A stretch of 14,456 nucleotides of DNA from CAZVEE01 sp964625525 (GTDB taxonomy: Bacteria; Pseudomonadota; Alphaproteobacteria; JAJFIK01): positions 1 through 14,456 of the forward strand of contig CAZVEE010000090.1 of the NCBI GenBank assembly GCA_964625525.1. Direction: 5' to 3'. The notes under the pieces were generated by a model, which ran no database searches, was not told where the DNA came from, and saw nothing but the letters and a program-made list of their open reading frames with translations. Numbering within the stretch: position 1 is the first letter of the stretch; each line of letters begins with the position of its first letter. The position numbers and the translations under genes are program-made. This document shows, one piece after another, positions 1 to 7,629 of this stretch.

Positions 1-68
1 CAAACCGGCTGCACAATCAAACCGGCTGCACAATCAAACCGGCTGCACAATCAAACCGGCTGCACAAT
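1..68. repeat. 17-bp tandem repeat array, 4 perfect copies, open at left edge
   Basis: The unit CAAACCGGCTGCACAAT is repeated perfectly four times (1-17, 18-34, 35-51, 52-68), and the next two bases start a fifth unit before the sequence diverges. The first copy begins at base 1, so the array probably continues outside the window. It lies just past the terminator of the TonB-dependent receptor operon. Copies are adjacent with no spacers, so this is not a CRISPR array. No coding role is seen. Confidence 0.95.
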
Positions 69-69
69 C

Positions 70-108
70 AAAAAGGGCCGCGCGTCCAGCGAGGGTCGCG
101 CGGCCCTT
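70..108 (-). terminator. Intrinsic terminator of the receptor operon
   Basis: A perfect 12-bp GC-rich stem is formed by 73-84 (AAGGGCCGCGCG) and 97-108 (CGCGCGGCCCTT), with a 12-nt loop. Read on the minus strand, the stem runs directly into a five-T tract (positions 74-70). It lies about 45 bp downstream of the receptor stop codon, as expected of a Rho-independent terminator for that transcript. Confidence 0.9.
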
Positions 109-152
109 GAAACGGATCCGGTCCGACCAAGTGGCCGAACCGGATAGATCCG

Positions 153-2831
153 TCAGTAGCGGGCCTTCACACCGAACGAGAATGTGCGACCGAGGTCGTA
201 CTGTTCGATGAGCACCGATTCCTGCTCCAACTCGTATTCGTCATTCAGCAGGTTGCGCGCGGCAAAGCTGAACTCGTAGGCACCACCGAAGAGCGGCAGT
301 TCCCGCGAATACACGAAGTCGAGCAAGATCGGCGGGGTCTCGATCTGGTCATCAATGCCATCGACACCAACACCGTCGATCCGTTCACCCGTGTAGTTGA
401 ACAGGATCGCCGCCCGTTCACCCCGGTCGAAATCCGTGAACCCGAACTGCAGGTTCGCTAGGATATCCGACTGACCCTGCAACTCACGCGAGTCGTTGGT
501 CAGGATGGTGCCGGAAGGCACGGTCGTTTCGGAGTCGATGTAAGCCGCGTTCGCATAGATGAAGAAGTCGCGCGCACCCAGCCAATCCCAGCCGAACCAA
601 TCCTGGAACTGCAGGCCGTACTGGATTTCGGCTTCCACACCGATGAGTTCAGCTTCTTCGCCGTTGATGAAGCTGCGGCGATACTCGTTACCGACCCGGA
701 ACACCGTCTCTTCGATCGGATTGTCGATCTGCTTGTAGAAGGCACCAACGGTCAGGAACTCGTTGCGCGCGAAGTACCATTCCCAGCGAATGTCGAAGTT
801 ATCAACTTCACCGATTTCCAGGAACGGATTGCCTTCCACTTCCACGTCGCGTTCCGCATCCAGGAACGGCGAAGTGGACAGTTCACGCAGGCTCGGACGG
901 TTGATCGTTTGGCTGTAGCCGACACGGACCTGATTGTTCGGGAGGAATTCCCATGTCGCCGTCACGGACGGCAGCAGGAACTCACCCGTCAAAGTGGTCA
1001 CGATCGCATCGCCTTCATCGAAGGCCAAGACGGTCGGAGTGTCGCCCCGGCAGGTCTGCGGCGTGACGCCCGACCCAGCAAAATCAGCACAGAAGATCGG
1101 CGAGCGCGCGAAGCTGAACTGGTTCTGCTCGGAGTCTTCGTAGCGCAGACCGGCCGCCACACGAATGGTCGGCGTGATCAGAGCATCCAGACCCGCATAG
1201 GCCCCGAAGATTTCGGAGTCCGCCTCAAAGGAGTCCGACGGCTGGGTGAACTCGGAGAGCACATAGCCATTCGGGTCAATATTGACGCGGCCGAAGATGA
1301 TTTCGGGGATTTGAGCCCGCAACTCGTCAGACGGCAGACCTACGATCCCGTCCGGCAGGAACTCAAACCGGCGCAGGGTCGAAAGGCGTTCCTGCTCTTG
1401 GTAAGACAGGCCGAACTTCAATTCCACATCGTAGCCGTAGAAGTCGAACGGCTGGCGGATATCGGCGCCCACTTCCCACGTCTCATCTTCCAGAGAGGCG
1501 TAGACCGTGTCGTTGTTCAGCGCTTCCCGGCGATCCAGCAGGAACCCACCGAAGAGTTCGTCGAACTCGTAGAGGAATTCCTTCCGGTTCTTCACGTCCC
1601 GCGTGGCTTCCGAGTAGGACGCCCGCCAGGTGAAGATCGTGTCCTGGAACGTATCGGTCGGCAGCAGGGTGAAGTAGTGCTCACCAATTACCTGGTTGGA
1701 CCAAGTCTGACGTTCGATCCAGTCGATCCGCGCGTCCTGAGCCACGAAGTCGTCTTCGCGGTCGACGCCGGTCTCCAGCAAGGCTTCTTTCGTCGTCTTG
1801 CGCAGGATCATCGACGTGAACTTGATCGAGTTGTCATTGTCCAGCGCAAAGCCGACCGACGCTAGCGCGTTCAGGTCGATGGTCTGAACCGTCTCGAAGA
1901 AGCCACACTCGAAGCGACCGATTTCGTCACACCCTTCCGCATTGGCGGAGTTGTCGATTTCGATTTCGCCACCGGCCACCACGTCACGGCGCAAGCCGTC
2001 CTTGGTGAACCAGGAGTTACCGTAATCGGCAACCAGGATAACGCCCAACTCACGCTCACCGCCGAGCGACCAACCATTGCCGTAAGCGGCACTGAAGGAC
2101 AGATCCGGCGGGATCGAGTCATCTTCCTGGATCGACCAGACATTCGGCAGGCTTTCGCCCGCGATTTCCAGTTCGGTCGCATTCAGGACGCTCAGGTCGC
2201 TGGGAATGGCGCTGGACGGGAACTCGCGGAAATCGTCGATATCGTCGATCCCGGTCCAGTCGTAATCACTGCCATTATAAGTGAGTCCCTCTTCGAAGGA
2301 CGTCACGGTGTTGATGCCGAGCGAGGCGCCGATTTCGAAGAATTCTTCGTCGGGCACCGCCACGGTGCGCAGCTCCAGCAGACCACCGCCGAAGTCAGCG
2401 GAGAATTCCGGAGAATAAGTCTTCTGAACCAGGACACTTTCCAGAATGGACGTCGGGAAAATGTCGAGGGGCACCACATTGCGCAGCGGCTCATTGCTGG
2501 GCAACACAGAACCGTTGAGCGTGGCCTTGGAGTAACGCTCGTTCAGACCGCGGACGATCACGAAGCGACCGTCATCGAGGCTGAGGCCAGTCAAACGCTG
2601 CAGGGCATCCGCGACATTGGAGTCCTGCGTCCGCGTCAGAGCCTCGGCATCGAGGATGTTAGAAATTTCAGAGGTCTCGCGCTTTTCGTCCGGGACGAAA
2701 GCACCTTGGACCGTGATGACCTCGTCCGACGTTACCGTCGGTCCGTCGGTCTGGGCCATGGCGAGACCGGGCATCATGATCGCCGTGGAGGCGAGCAGAG
2801 CACCTGTCAGCATGGTGCGGGTCGGTTTCAT
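153..2831 (-). CDS. TonB-dependent outer-membrane receptor
   Basis: A protein of 892 residues, predicted to be a 22-strand outer-membrane beta-barrel that imports a bound ligand using TonB/ExbBD energy. An N-terminal Sec signal ends around MAQ (residues 25-27). A TonB-box-like DEVITVQG follows at about 36-43. Next comes a plug domain with NVADALQRLTG and VIVRGLNERY, and a segment ending FSADFGGGLLELRT. The protein ends in an aromatic residue (KARY), as barrel proteins do. Two closely spaced Cys pairs (about 300/308 and 581/593) probably make disulfides in outer loops. I chose the ATG at 2831 because it begins a clean signal peptide; an in-frame ATG 27 codons upstream would add an Arg-rich extension that spoils it. 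A G-run at 2841-2846 may be the ribosome binding site. It lies 86 bp behind the lipoprotein gene on the same strand, probably in one operon. The ligand cannot be told from sequence. The family call is firm; the substrate is unknown. Confidence 0.93.
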   Translation of the reverse strand: MKPTRTMLTGALLASTAIMMPGLAMAQTDGPTVTSDEVITVQGAFVPDEKRETSEISNILDAEALTRTQDSNVADALQRLTGLSLDDGRFVIVRGLNERYSKATLNGSVLPSNEPLRNVVPLDIFPTSILESVLVQKTYSPEFSADFGGGLLELRTVAVPDEEFFEIGASLGINTVTSFEEGLTYNGSDYDWTGIDDIDDFREFPSSAIPSDLSVLNATELEIAGESLPNVWSIQEDDSIPPDLSFSAAYGNGWSLGGERELGVILVADYGNSWFTKDGLRRDVVAGGEIEIDNSANAEGCDEIGRFECGFFETVQTIDLNALASVGFALDNDNSIKFTSMILRKTTKEALLETGVDREDDFVAQDARIDWIERQTWSNQVIGEHYFTLLPTDTFQDTIFTWRASYSEATRDVKNRKEFLYEFDELFGGFLLDRREALNNDTVYASLEDETWEVGADIRQPFDFYGYDVELKFGLSYQEQERLSTLRRFEFLPDGIVGLPSDELRAQIPEIIFGRVNIDPNGYVLSEFTQPSDSFEADSEIFGAYAGLDALITPTIRVAAGLRYEDSEQNQFSFARSPIFCADFAGSGVTPQTCRGDTPTVLAFDEGDAIVTTLTGEFLLPSVTATWEFLPNNQVRVGYSQTINRPSLRELSTSPFLDAERDVEVEGNPFLEIGEVDNFDIRWEWYFARNEFLTVGAFYKQIDNPIEETVFRVGNEYRRSFINGEEAELIGVEAEIQYGLQFQDWFGWDWLGARDFFIYANAAYIDSETTVPSGTILTNDSRELQGQSDILANLQFGFTDFDRGERAAILFNYTGERIDGVGVDGIDDQIETPPILLDFVYSRELPLFGGAYEFSFAARNLLNDEYELEQESVLIEQYDLGRTFSFGVKARY

Positions 2832-2878
2832 CGGCAACTGCCCCCCAAAGGTGGTCGTGGCGTGGCAAAGGAATAAAC

Positions 2879-2904
2879 CCCGTGGCGGCCGCAGCCGCCA
2901 CGGG
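2879..2904 (-). terminator. Hairpin between lipoprotein and receptor genes (attenuator-like)
   Basis: A perfect 11-bp stem (2879-2889 CCCGTGGCGGC with 2894-2904 GCCGCCACGGG) closes a 4-nt loop. On the minus strand it is followed by GTTTATTCC, a weak T-rich tail rather than a clean T-run. It sits 14 bp past the lipoprotein stop and about 48 bp before the receptor start. It may act as a partial terminator or as a 3'-end stabiliser giving more lipoprotein than receptor mRNA. The structure is seen; the role is inferred. Confidence 0.6.
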
Positions 2905-2917
2905 AAAGCCATTGGGC

Positions 2918-5731
2918 TTACTGGTTCAGCCAGACAGTCCAGCCTTGGGTGAAGTCGTCATCCGTCGCCGGCACCGCGCCAATGTTGGCCGTGGTGGTGA
3001 AGAACGGATCCACGCCCGCCAGATCGGCAGCCGGGACAGCGTTCTCGTTGGCACCGTTGACGTAGAACACACCGCCACCGAAGCGCTCGACCAGGGACGG
3101 AGCCCCGACGGTCACGTTCGGCGAACCAAGGAGGAAGCCTTCCAGGTCGTTGGCGATGTCGTCGTCTTCGCTTTCGATCGCGTCACCCGGGGTCACGTTA
3201 CCGATCAGGAAGCTCTCCACCGTCAGCGTGCCAGCAGCCACCTGGTCATAGGTCGCTTGGCTGTCGATGTCGAAGCTGGCGTCACGGAAGTTCGCGATCA
3301 CCGTGTTGAAATAGTTACCAGCCGTACCGCGACGCAGCACGATGCCCGTGTCACCCACGTCCGGCGCGCCGCCAACGAAGGTCATGTTGGCCATCTGCGG
3401 CGTGGCACGCGGCAGGGCATCGTTGTCGGCTTCCAGGTTGTCAGCCTCGATACCCCGGTCGGCACCTTCCGGGTGCAGCGGGTTCTGAACCACAAGAGCG
3501 GTCTGAACCTTACCCGACCAGCCTTGCGTCCAGTCGATGGAGTCGTCGCCAGCGCCGGTCACAACGAGGTTGCGGGCGTTGGTGGCGCCACCGAAGAACT
3601 CGATGCCGTCGTCCTGACCGTTGTGCACCTGCACGTTCTCAACAACCGTGCCGGAACCCGTGCCTTGGAATGCCAGACCGTTCAGCTCGTCTTCCGCGTT
3701 CACGCGGTTGCCGGCGTAGAGGATCCGAGCAAAGCGGAGGGAGCCGCTGCTGTCGGTGATGTCGTCACCGCCATACAGGCCGGAGTCGCCTTCGCCTTCT
3801 GCTTCCAGACCGGAGTTGAGCGGCGCGCGGCCGTTCAGCACCAGACCACCCCAGAGAGCGGTGGAGGTGTTCAGGCTGGCGTCAGCATCGTCAGCGGTGA
3901 AAGTCACCGGAGCGGCCTGCGTGCCGTTCACGAAGATGCTGGAACCGCGGGACACAGTCAGGAAGGACTGCGGGTCACGACCCTGGATGGTCACGCCGGC
4001 ATCCACCGTCAAACGAGCCGGGTTACCGGCCGGAGCGGTCCCGTCGGCGCCCACGTCCACACCGATGAAGACCGGACCGTCGAGGAAGTAATCGAGGCCG
4101 GACACCAGGCGGGCGTCCTGAGTGATGGTGCCAGCGAGCACGCAGCCATCGGCGGTGGTGGTCACGCCATCCACATCCGGGCAAGCCGCATCCTGCGCGA
4201 GACCGAAGGTCCAACCCACCGTGAAGTTGGTCGCGTCATCGTTGACCGCACCGATGAAGTCAACGCTGTCGAAGAAGGCGTCCACTTCGGAAACGTCGCG
4301 AGCCGGAACGGCCTGCTCGGCGCCACCGTTGAAGAAACCGTTCAGAGACGGAGCCGTGACGATATTGTTCGGCGACCCCAGCAGGAAGCCAGCCAGATCG
4401 TTGGCCACATCGTCGTCTTCGCCTTCGATAGCGTCACCCGGGGTCACGTTACCCAGCAGGAAGCTCTCCACGGTCAGGGTGCCAGCAGCAACCTGGTCGT
4501 AGGTGGCGTCATTGTCGATGTCGAAGCTGGCGTCACGGAAGTTGGAGATCACCGTGTTGAAGTAGTTACCAGCCGTACCACGACGCAGCACGATGCCCGT
4601 GTCACCCACATCCGGCGCACCGCCGATGAAGGTCATGTTGGACATCTGCGGCGTAGCGCGCGGCAGAGCGTCGTTATCGGCTTCCAGGTTGTCGGCTTCG
4701 ATGCCGCGATCGGCCCCTTCCGGGTGAGCCGGGTTCTGGATGACGATGGAGAACTGCACCTTACCAGACCAACCCTGGGTCCAGTCGATGGAGTCATCGC
4801 CAGCACCGGTGACCACGATGTTCTTGGCATTGGTCGTGCCACCGAAGAACTCGATGCCGTCGTCCTGGCCGTTGTGGACCTGGATGAACTCGGCAGTCGT
4901 GCCCGAACCCGTGCCCTGGAACGCCAGACCGTTCAGCTCGTCTTCCGCGTTCACGCGGTTACCGGCGTACTTGATCTGCACGTAGCGCAGCACACCGCTG
5001 TTGTCGGTGGCATCGTCGCCGCCGTACAGACCGGAGTCACCTTCACCTTCGGCTTCCAGACCGGAATTGAGCGGCGCGCGGCCGTTCAGCACCAGACCAC
5101 CCCACTCAGCCGTGTTGGGGTCTTCGGTCACAACGCCGTTGAAGATATTACGCTGAGCGCGGCCGAACGCCTGAGCGAAACCGAGATCTTCCGCAGAGGT
5201 GAAGATGATCGGATCGGTCGGCGTGCCGTCAGCGATGATCTGAGAACCGCGAGACACGGTCAGGAACGACTGCGGGTCGCCGCCGTAAATGCGCGTGCCC
5301 GGCTCGATGGTCAGAACGGCCGGATCGCCGCCAGCAGCGGCGCCGTCGACACCCGTGTCCACACCCACGAAGACCGGGCCTTCGAGAACATAGATGTTGT
5401 TGCTGGTAAGGGTCAGGTCCTCAGTGATGGTGCCAGTGATCTGACACTGATCGGAACCAAGCACGCTCACCAGGGTGGTGCCGGTCGGGCAATCGCCCTG
5501 GCTGCCACCATCAGCACCGCCGTCGGCGCCGCCATCCGCACCACCGTCAGCACCGCCATCGGCGCCACCGTCAGCACCACCATCGGCGCCACCGTCAGCA
5601 CTGCCGCCGTCCGTGCCCGGGTTGGGGCCGCGGTCGCCAGCGGATGCCAGGTCAGTGTCGGAGTCGCTACAACCCACCAGCGCGAGACCCGCGACGGCAG
5701 CAAAAAGCAAGCTTCTCAGTTTAAAGTTCAT
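2918..5731 (-). CDS. Outer-membrane lipoprotein with Ala-Asp-Gly-Gly tether and two tandem beta-helix-like domains
   Basis: A 937-residue lipoprotein. The signal peptide MNFKLRSLLFAAVAGLALVGC ends in the lipobox LVGC, with lipidated Cys21 followed by SDSD; the lack of Asp at +2 fits outer-membrane sorting. Residues 22-80 form an acidic, Gly-rich linker containing eight ADGG repeats (45-76). Two homologous domains follow (about 81-507 and 508-937). Each begins with a Cys pair and carries shared blocks such as DPQSFLTVSRGS, WGGLVLNGRAPLNSGLEAEG, HNGQDDGIEFFGG and GADRGIEADNLEADNDALPR. The short, Gly/Asn/Asp-rich repetitive pattern suggests a right-handed parallel beta-helix, as in pectate-lyase-like secreted proteins. 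No catalytic motif was recognised. The start at 5731 is preceded by GGGGGAG with an 8-nt gap; an in-frame upstream ATG would disrupt the signal peptide. Its place ahead of the receptor gene suggests a SusD-like partner that captures ligand, but there is no SusD sequence similarity. Lipoprotein call strong, function inferred. Confidence 0.88.
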   Translation of the reverse strand: MNFKLRSLLFAAVAGLALVGCSDSDTDLASAGDRGPNPGTDGGSADGGADGGADGGADGGADGGADGGADGGADGGSQGDCPTGTTLVSVLGSDQCQITGTITEDLTLTSNNIYVLEGPVFVGVDTGVDGAAAGGDPAVLTIEPGTRIYGGDPQSFLTVSRGSQIIADGTPTDPIIFTSAEDLGFAQAFGRAQRNIFNGVVTEDPNTAEWGGLVLNGRAPLNSGLEAEGEGDSGLYGGDDATDNSGVLRYVQIKYAGNRVNAEDELNGLAFQGTGSGTTAEFIQVHNGQDDGIEFFGGTTNAKNIVVTGAGDDSIDWTQGWSGKVQFSIVIQNPAHPEGADRGIEADNLEADNDALPRATPQMSNMTFIGGAPDVGDTGIVLRRGTAGNYFNTVISNFRDASFDIDNDATYDQVAAGTLTVESFLLGNVTPGDAIEGEDDDVANDLAGFLLGSPNNIVTAPSLNGFFNGGAEQAVPARDVSEVDAFFDSVDFIGAVNDDATNFTVGWTFGLAQDAACPDVDGVTTTADGCVLAGTITQDARLVSGLDYFLDGPVFIGVDVGADGTAPAGNPARLTVDAGVTIQGRDPQSFLTVSRGSSIFVNGTQAAPVTFTADDADASLNTSTALWGGLVLNGRAPLNSGLEAEGEGDSGLYGGDDITDSSGSLRFARILYAGNRVNAEDELNGLAFQGTGSGTVVENVQVHNGQDDGIEFFGGATNARNLVVTGAGDDSIDWTQGWSGKVQTALVVQNPLHPEGADRGIEADNLEADNDALPRATPQMANMTFVGGAPDVGDTGIVLRRGTAGNYFNTVIANFRDASFDIDSQATYDQVAAGTLTVESFLIGNVTPGDAIESEDDDIANDLEGFLLGSPNVTVGAPSLVERFGGGVFYVNGANENAVPAADLAGVDPFFTTTANIGAVPATDDDFTQGWTVWLNQ
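2921..4210 (-). repeat. C-terminal copy of the duplicated lipoprotein domain
   Basis: This encodes residues about 508-937. It aligns over most of its length to 4211-5491 at a constant 1251-bp offset (417 codons), for example CGTCACCCGG at 3181 and 4432. The offset rises to 1302 bp near the shared DPQSFLTVSRGS block, because the N-terminal copy has a 17-residue insertion. Long stretches match with scattered, mostly silent differences. Confidence 0.9.
4211..5491 (-). repeat. N-terminal copy of the duplicated lipoprotein domain
   Basis: This encodes residues about 81-507, homologous to 2921-4210. Relative to the C-terminal copy it carries extra residues around GFAQAFGRAQRNIFNGVVTE. Both copies open with a Cys pair about 16-17 residues apart and end in a Trp-containing segment (GWTFGL here, GWTVWLNQ in the other). 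Confidence 0.9.
5504..5599 (-). repeat. Eight in-frame 12-bp repeats encoding (ADGG)8
   Basis: Eight consecutive 12-bp units, each encoding Ala-Asp-Gly-Gly, make residues 45-76 of the lipoprotein. Units differ mainly at silent third positions; on the plus strand, ACCGTCAGC- and ATCGGCG-type units alternate in part. Because the unit is a multiple of three, gain or loss of units would alter tether length without a frameshift. Confidence 0.95.
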
Positions 5732-6274
5732 CGATGGAACTCCCCCAATCGGATTCAATCTCGGGTCAGCGATGCCATGGGCTTATGCCCGCGCTTTCGG
5801 CCGGTGCCGCACCACGCGACACAACCAAATGGTGTGATCCAGGGAACCGCGAACCTGAGCGCGTTAAAGGTGACGACCGGTCAAACCGGCGCCACGAAAT
5901 TTCGAAAATCACTGACAACGCGCATCAGGCGGTACGGCGTACTCAGCCCCCGACCGACGCTGCAGACCGTGCCTGAGTTTTTTGACACTTTGATAACAAG
6001 GCGTGCCACACCGGGACGATTACGGCGCCTTTGGGGCTTTCTGACACGCCGTCAGGGCTAACTGTGGCGCAAAAGAGACGCTCCGGCCGAGGGACGACGC
6101 GTGCCCGCGCACCACGACACGCGCGTAAGGTGGTCAAGGCACCACCGACGATAGTCCTGTTGTCTCAGACAAAGAGGCAGACCACACCCGATCCGGGCCA
6201 TCCACCCTCTCCGCCCAAGGGCACGCCGCCCCAGCACACCCGCTCAAGACGCACATCTTGGATAAAAAGCTCGG
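5732..6274. promoter_or_regulatory. Gene-free upstream region of the lipoprotein/receptor operon
   Basis: About 540 bp separates the lipoprotein start from the nitroreductase terminator. Short open frames here have no recognisable domain and no good ribosome binding site. It should carry the operon promoter, but I see no convincing -35/-10 pair on the minus strand. Small inverted repeats are present: CACAACC/GGTGTG around 5819-5836 (imperfect), the palindrome GACCGGTC at 5876-5883, and CTGAC/GTCAG around 6041-6055. Confidence 0.45.
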
Positions 6275-6294
6275 AAAAAGAGCGGACGCCGCCC
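6275..6294 (-). terminator. Intrinsic terminator after the nitroreductase gene
   Basis: On the minus strand, GGGCGG-CGT-CCGCTC forms a 6-bp stem (one G-T pair) with a 3-nt loop, followed at once by five T (positions 6279-6275). It lies 12 bp past the stop codon at 6306. Confidence 0.75.
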
Positions 6295-6305
6295 CATTTC
6301 CAGAC

Positions 6306-6983
6306 TTATGACAGAAATGTTGCAAAGTCCGAGAGCGGCGCCCGATGGCTGACAAGCTCGTTCACCGGCGCGGCCGGATCCGCATAGCCCATAGCCAGGC
6401 CGCAAAACAGCATCCACTCCGGCGGCACAGCCAGATATTCAGAAACGGTCCGCGGGTAGAAGGCCCAGGATTCCTGGGCACAACTATCCACACCCGCCTC
6501 CTGCAACAGCAGCATCACGGTCTGTAGATACATGCCCAGATCCGACCATTGCGGCGGCCCCATATCCCGATCCACAAAGCAGAACAGCCCGGACGGCGCG
6601 CCGAAAAAGCGATAATTATTGGTGAGCCAGGTCAGCCGCGCCGCTTTGTCCTCCCGCGCAATGCCGAGCAGAGCATACATATCCTCCCCCACCTGGAAGC
6701 GATGGGAGCGATAAGGTTCCTTCAGCCCAGGCGGGTAGACCGTGTAATCGGCGGGCTCAGGCGCGCCCCCCGCCGCCAGCCGCGCCTCCATATGCGCCTT
6801 AAAAGCGGTCATGGCCGCCCCTTCCAGCACATACAAACGCCAGGGCTGCAGATTGCCGCCCGAGGGGGCGCGCGCGGCCTTCTCTAACACAGCGCGCAGA
6901 AGACCGCTGTCCACGGGGCGGTCCAGGAACTGGCGGACGGACCGACGCGAGGCGACGGCTTGGGAAACAGTGGCGGAAGTCAT
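6306..6983 (-). CDS. Nitroreductase family protein, PnbA-like (FMN-dependent)
   Basis: A 225-residue NAD(P)H:FMN oxidoreductase of the nitroreductase fold, likely cytoplasmic and dimeric, reducing nitroaromatics, quinones or related electrophiles. The flavin-binding signature is clear: RRSVRQF at 13-19, PSGGNLQPW at 40-48, and GLAMGYAD at 195-202. The segment QWSDLGMYLQTVMLLLQEAG (about 145-164) resembles 4-nitrobenzoate reductase-type members. I chose the ATG at 6983, which places the RRSVR motif at the usual distance from the N terminus; the ribosome binding site (AGGA, 9-nt gap) is modest. ATGs farther upstream would add up to 25 residues without family support. It is 81 bp downstream of the pseudopilin gene on the same strand and has its own terminator. 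The physiological substrate cannot be inferred. Confidence 0.9.
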   Translation of the reverse strand: MTSATVSQAVASRRSVRQFLDRPVDSGLLRAVLEKAARAPSGGNLQPWRLYVLEGAAMTAFKAHMEARLAAGGAPEPADYTVYPPGLKEPYRSHRFQVGEDMYALLGIAREDKAARLTWLTNNYRFFGAPSGLFCFVDRDMGPPQWSDLGMYLQTVMLLLQEAGVDSCAQESWAFYPRTVSEYLAVPPEWMLFCGLAMGYADPAAPVNELVSHRAPLSDFATFLS

Positions 6984-7020
6984 GGGCGCGGATCCTGAGA
7001 CGATGTCACAAAAGGCATTC

Positions 7021-7038
7021 GGTGACGCCAGTGTCACC
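7021..7038 (-). terminator. Hairpin between pseudopilin and nitroreductase genes
   Basis: GGTGAC and GTCACC form a 6-bp stem around a 6-nt loop, 27 bp past the pseudopilin stop. The minus-strand continuation is GAATGCCTTTTG, with only a short delayed T-run. It may be a weak terminator or an operator-like inverted repeat for the nitroreductase promoter. Confidence 0.35.
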
Positions 7039-7064
7039 ATAGCACCGCCCCCAGGCAACTGGCT

Positions 7065-7505
7065 TCACCGGCCGATATCCGCATTCTCGCCCGCGCCGCC
7101 CTCCGCATCGTCGGCGCCGAGGCTGTAAACGAGAACGCTCATGCCGTCGGGGCCGCGCTCATAGCGAAAGGGCCGGCCCCAGGGATCACTCGGCAGCGCC
7201 GCATCCCGCAGATACGGCCCCGCCCAGCCCGGCACGCCGCCGGGCGGCATGCGCACCAACGCCTCCAGCCCTTCTTCACGCGATGGATAGCGGCCCACAT
7301 CGAGGAAAAAGACATCAAGCGCAGTCTTGAGACTGTCGATCTGGACACTGGCGGTCTGCCCTTTGGCGCGGCTGAGATAGCCGATCACCCGGGGCGCCAC
7401 GATACCCACCAGCAAAGCCATGATGGCCAGCACCACCAATAGCTCCAGCAGACTGAACCCGCCGGACCGCCCGTGCCGCCGCCGCCATTTTGACCTGACC
7501 CACAT
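7065..7505 (-). CDS. gspG: Type II secretion system major pseudopilin GspG (stand-alone gene)
   Basis: A 146-residue prepilin-like protein. A short basic leader (residues 1-16, ending RSGG) precedes FSLLELLVVLAIMALLVGIV, with the cleavage Gly16|Phe17 and the conserved Glu at mature +5 (Glu21), as required by prepilin peptidase. The C-terminal part has the GspG pattern: RYPSREEGLEALV, GPYLRDAALPSDPWGRPFRY, and YSLGADDAEGGAGENADI, a calcium-binding loop of major pseudopilins. GspG subunits assemble into the periplasmic pseudopilus that pushes folded proteins through the GspD outer-membrane channel. The ATG at 7505 has a strong GGAGG six bases upstream; starting farther upstream would place an implausible long extension before the leader. 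No other gsp gene is present, so it is separated from the rest of its machinery or serves a different assembly. It lies 124 bp downstream of the C26 hydrolase gene on the same strand. Confidence 0.93.
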   Translation of the reverse strand: MWVRSKWRRRHGRSGGFSLLELLVVLAIMALLVGIVAPRVIGYLSRAKGQTASVQIDSLKTALDVFFLDVGRYPSREEGLEALVRMPPGGVPGWAGPYLRDAALPSDPWGRPFRYERGPDGMSVLVYSLGADDAEGGAGENADIGR

Positions 7506-7611
7506 ACTCGACCTCCCAAAAGGGCCGAGAGGATACCGCGGCCCGCCCCCCGCCGGAGAGCCAGCGGGCGCGCCTGTGACGATTGCTACGGGCGCGTTCA
7601 TCCGATGGTGT

Positions 7612-7625
7612 GGGTGGGCCCACCC
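7612..7625. promoter_or_regulatory. 14-bp perfect palindrome upstream of gspG
   Basis: GGGTGGGCCCACCC is a perfect palindrome in the 124-bp gap between the C26 hydrolase stop and the gspG start. It could be an operator for gspG or a hairpin at the 3' end of the hydrolase message. No T-run follows it. Confidence 0.35.
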
Positions 7626-7629
7626 CGGA

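Noticed and set aside
1..68. CRISPR array
   Set aside because: The 17-bp units are directly adjacent with no spacers and no cas genes are present.
5879..5892. GGTCAAACCGGCGC shared with 12006-12019 and partly with the left-edge 17-bp unit, considered as a common regulatory site
   Set aside because: A 12-base part of it (TCAAACCGGCGC) also occurs inside the receptor coding sequence at 1363-1374, so the sharing may be compositional chance.
5982..5987. TTGACA as a plus-strand -35 element
   Set aside because: No -10-like hexamer at suitable spacing and no plus-strand gene follows.
2882..6061. A 1059-codon open frame on the plus strand opposite the lipoprotein gene
   Set aside because: It is antisense to a protein with a clear lipobox and duplicated domains. 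Its translation has no recognisable domain, and long antisense frames are expected in high-GC genes with strong codon bias.
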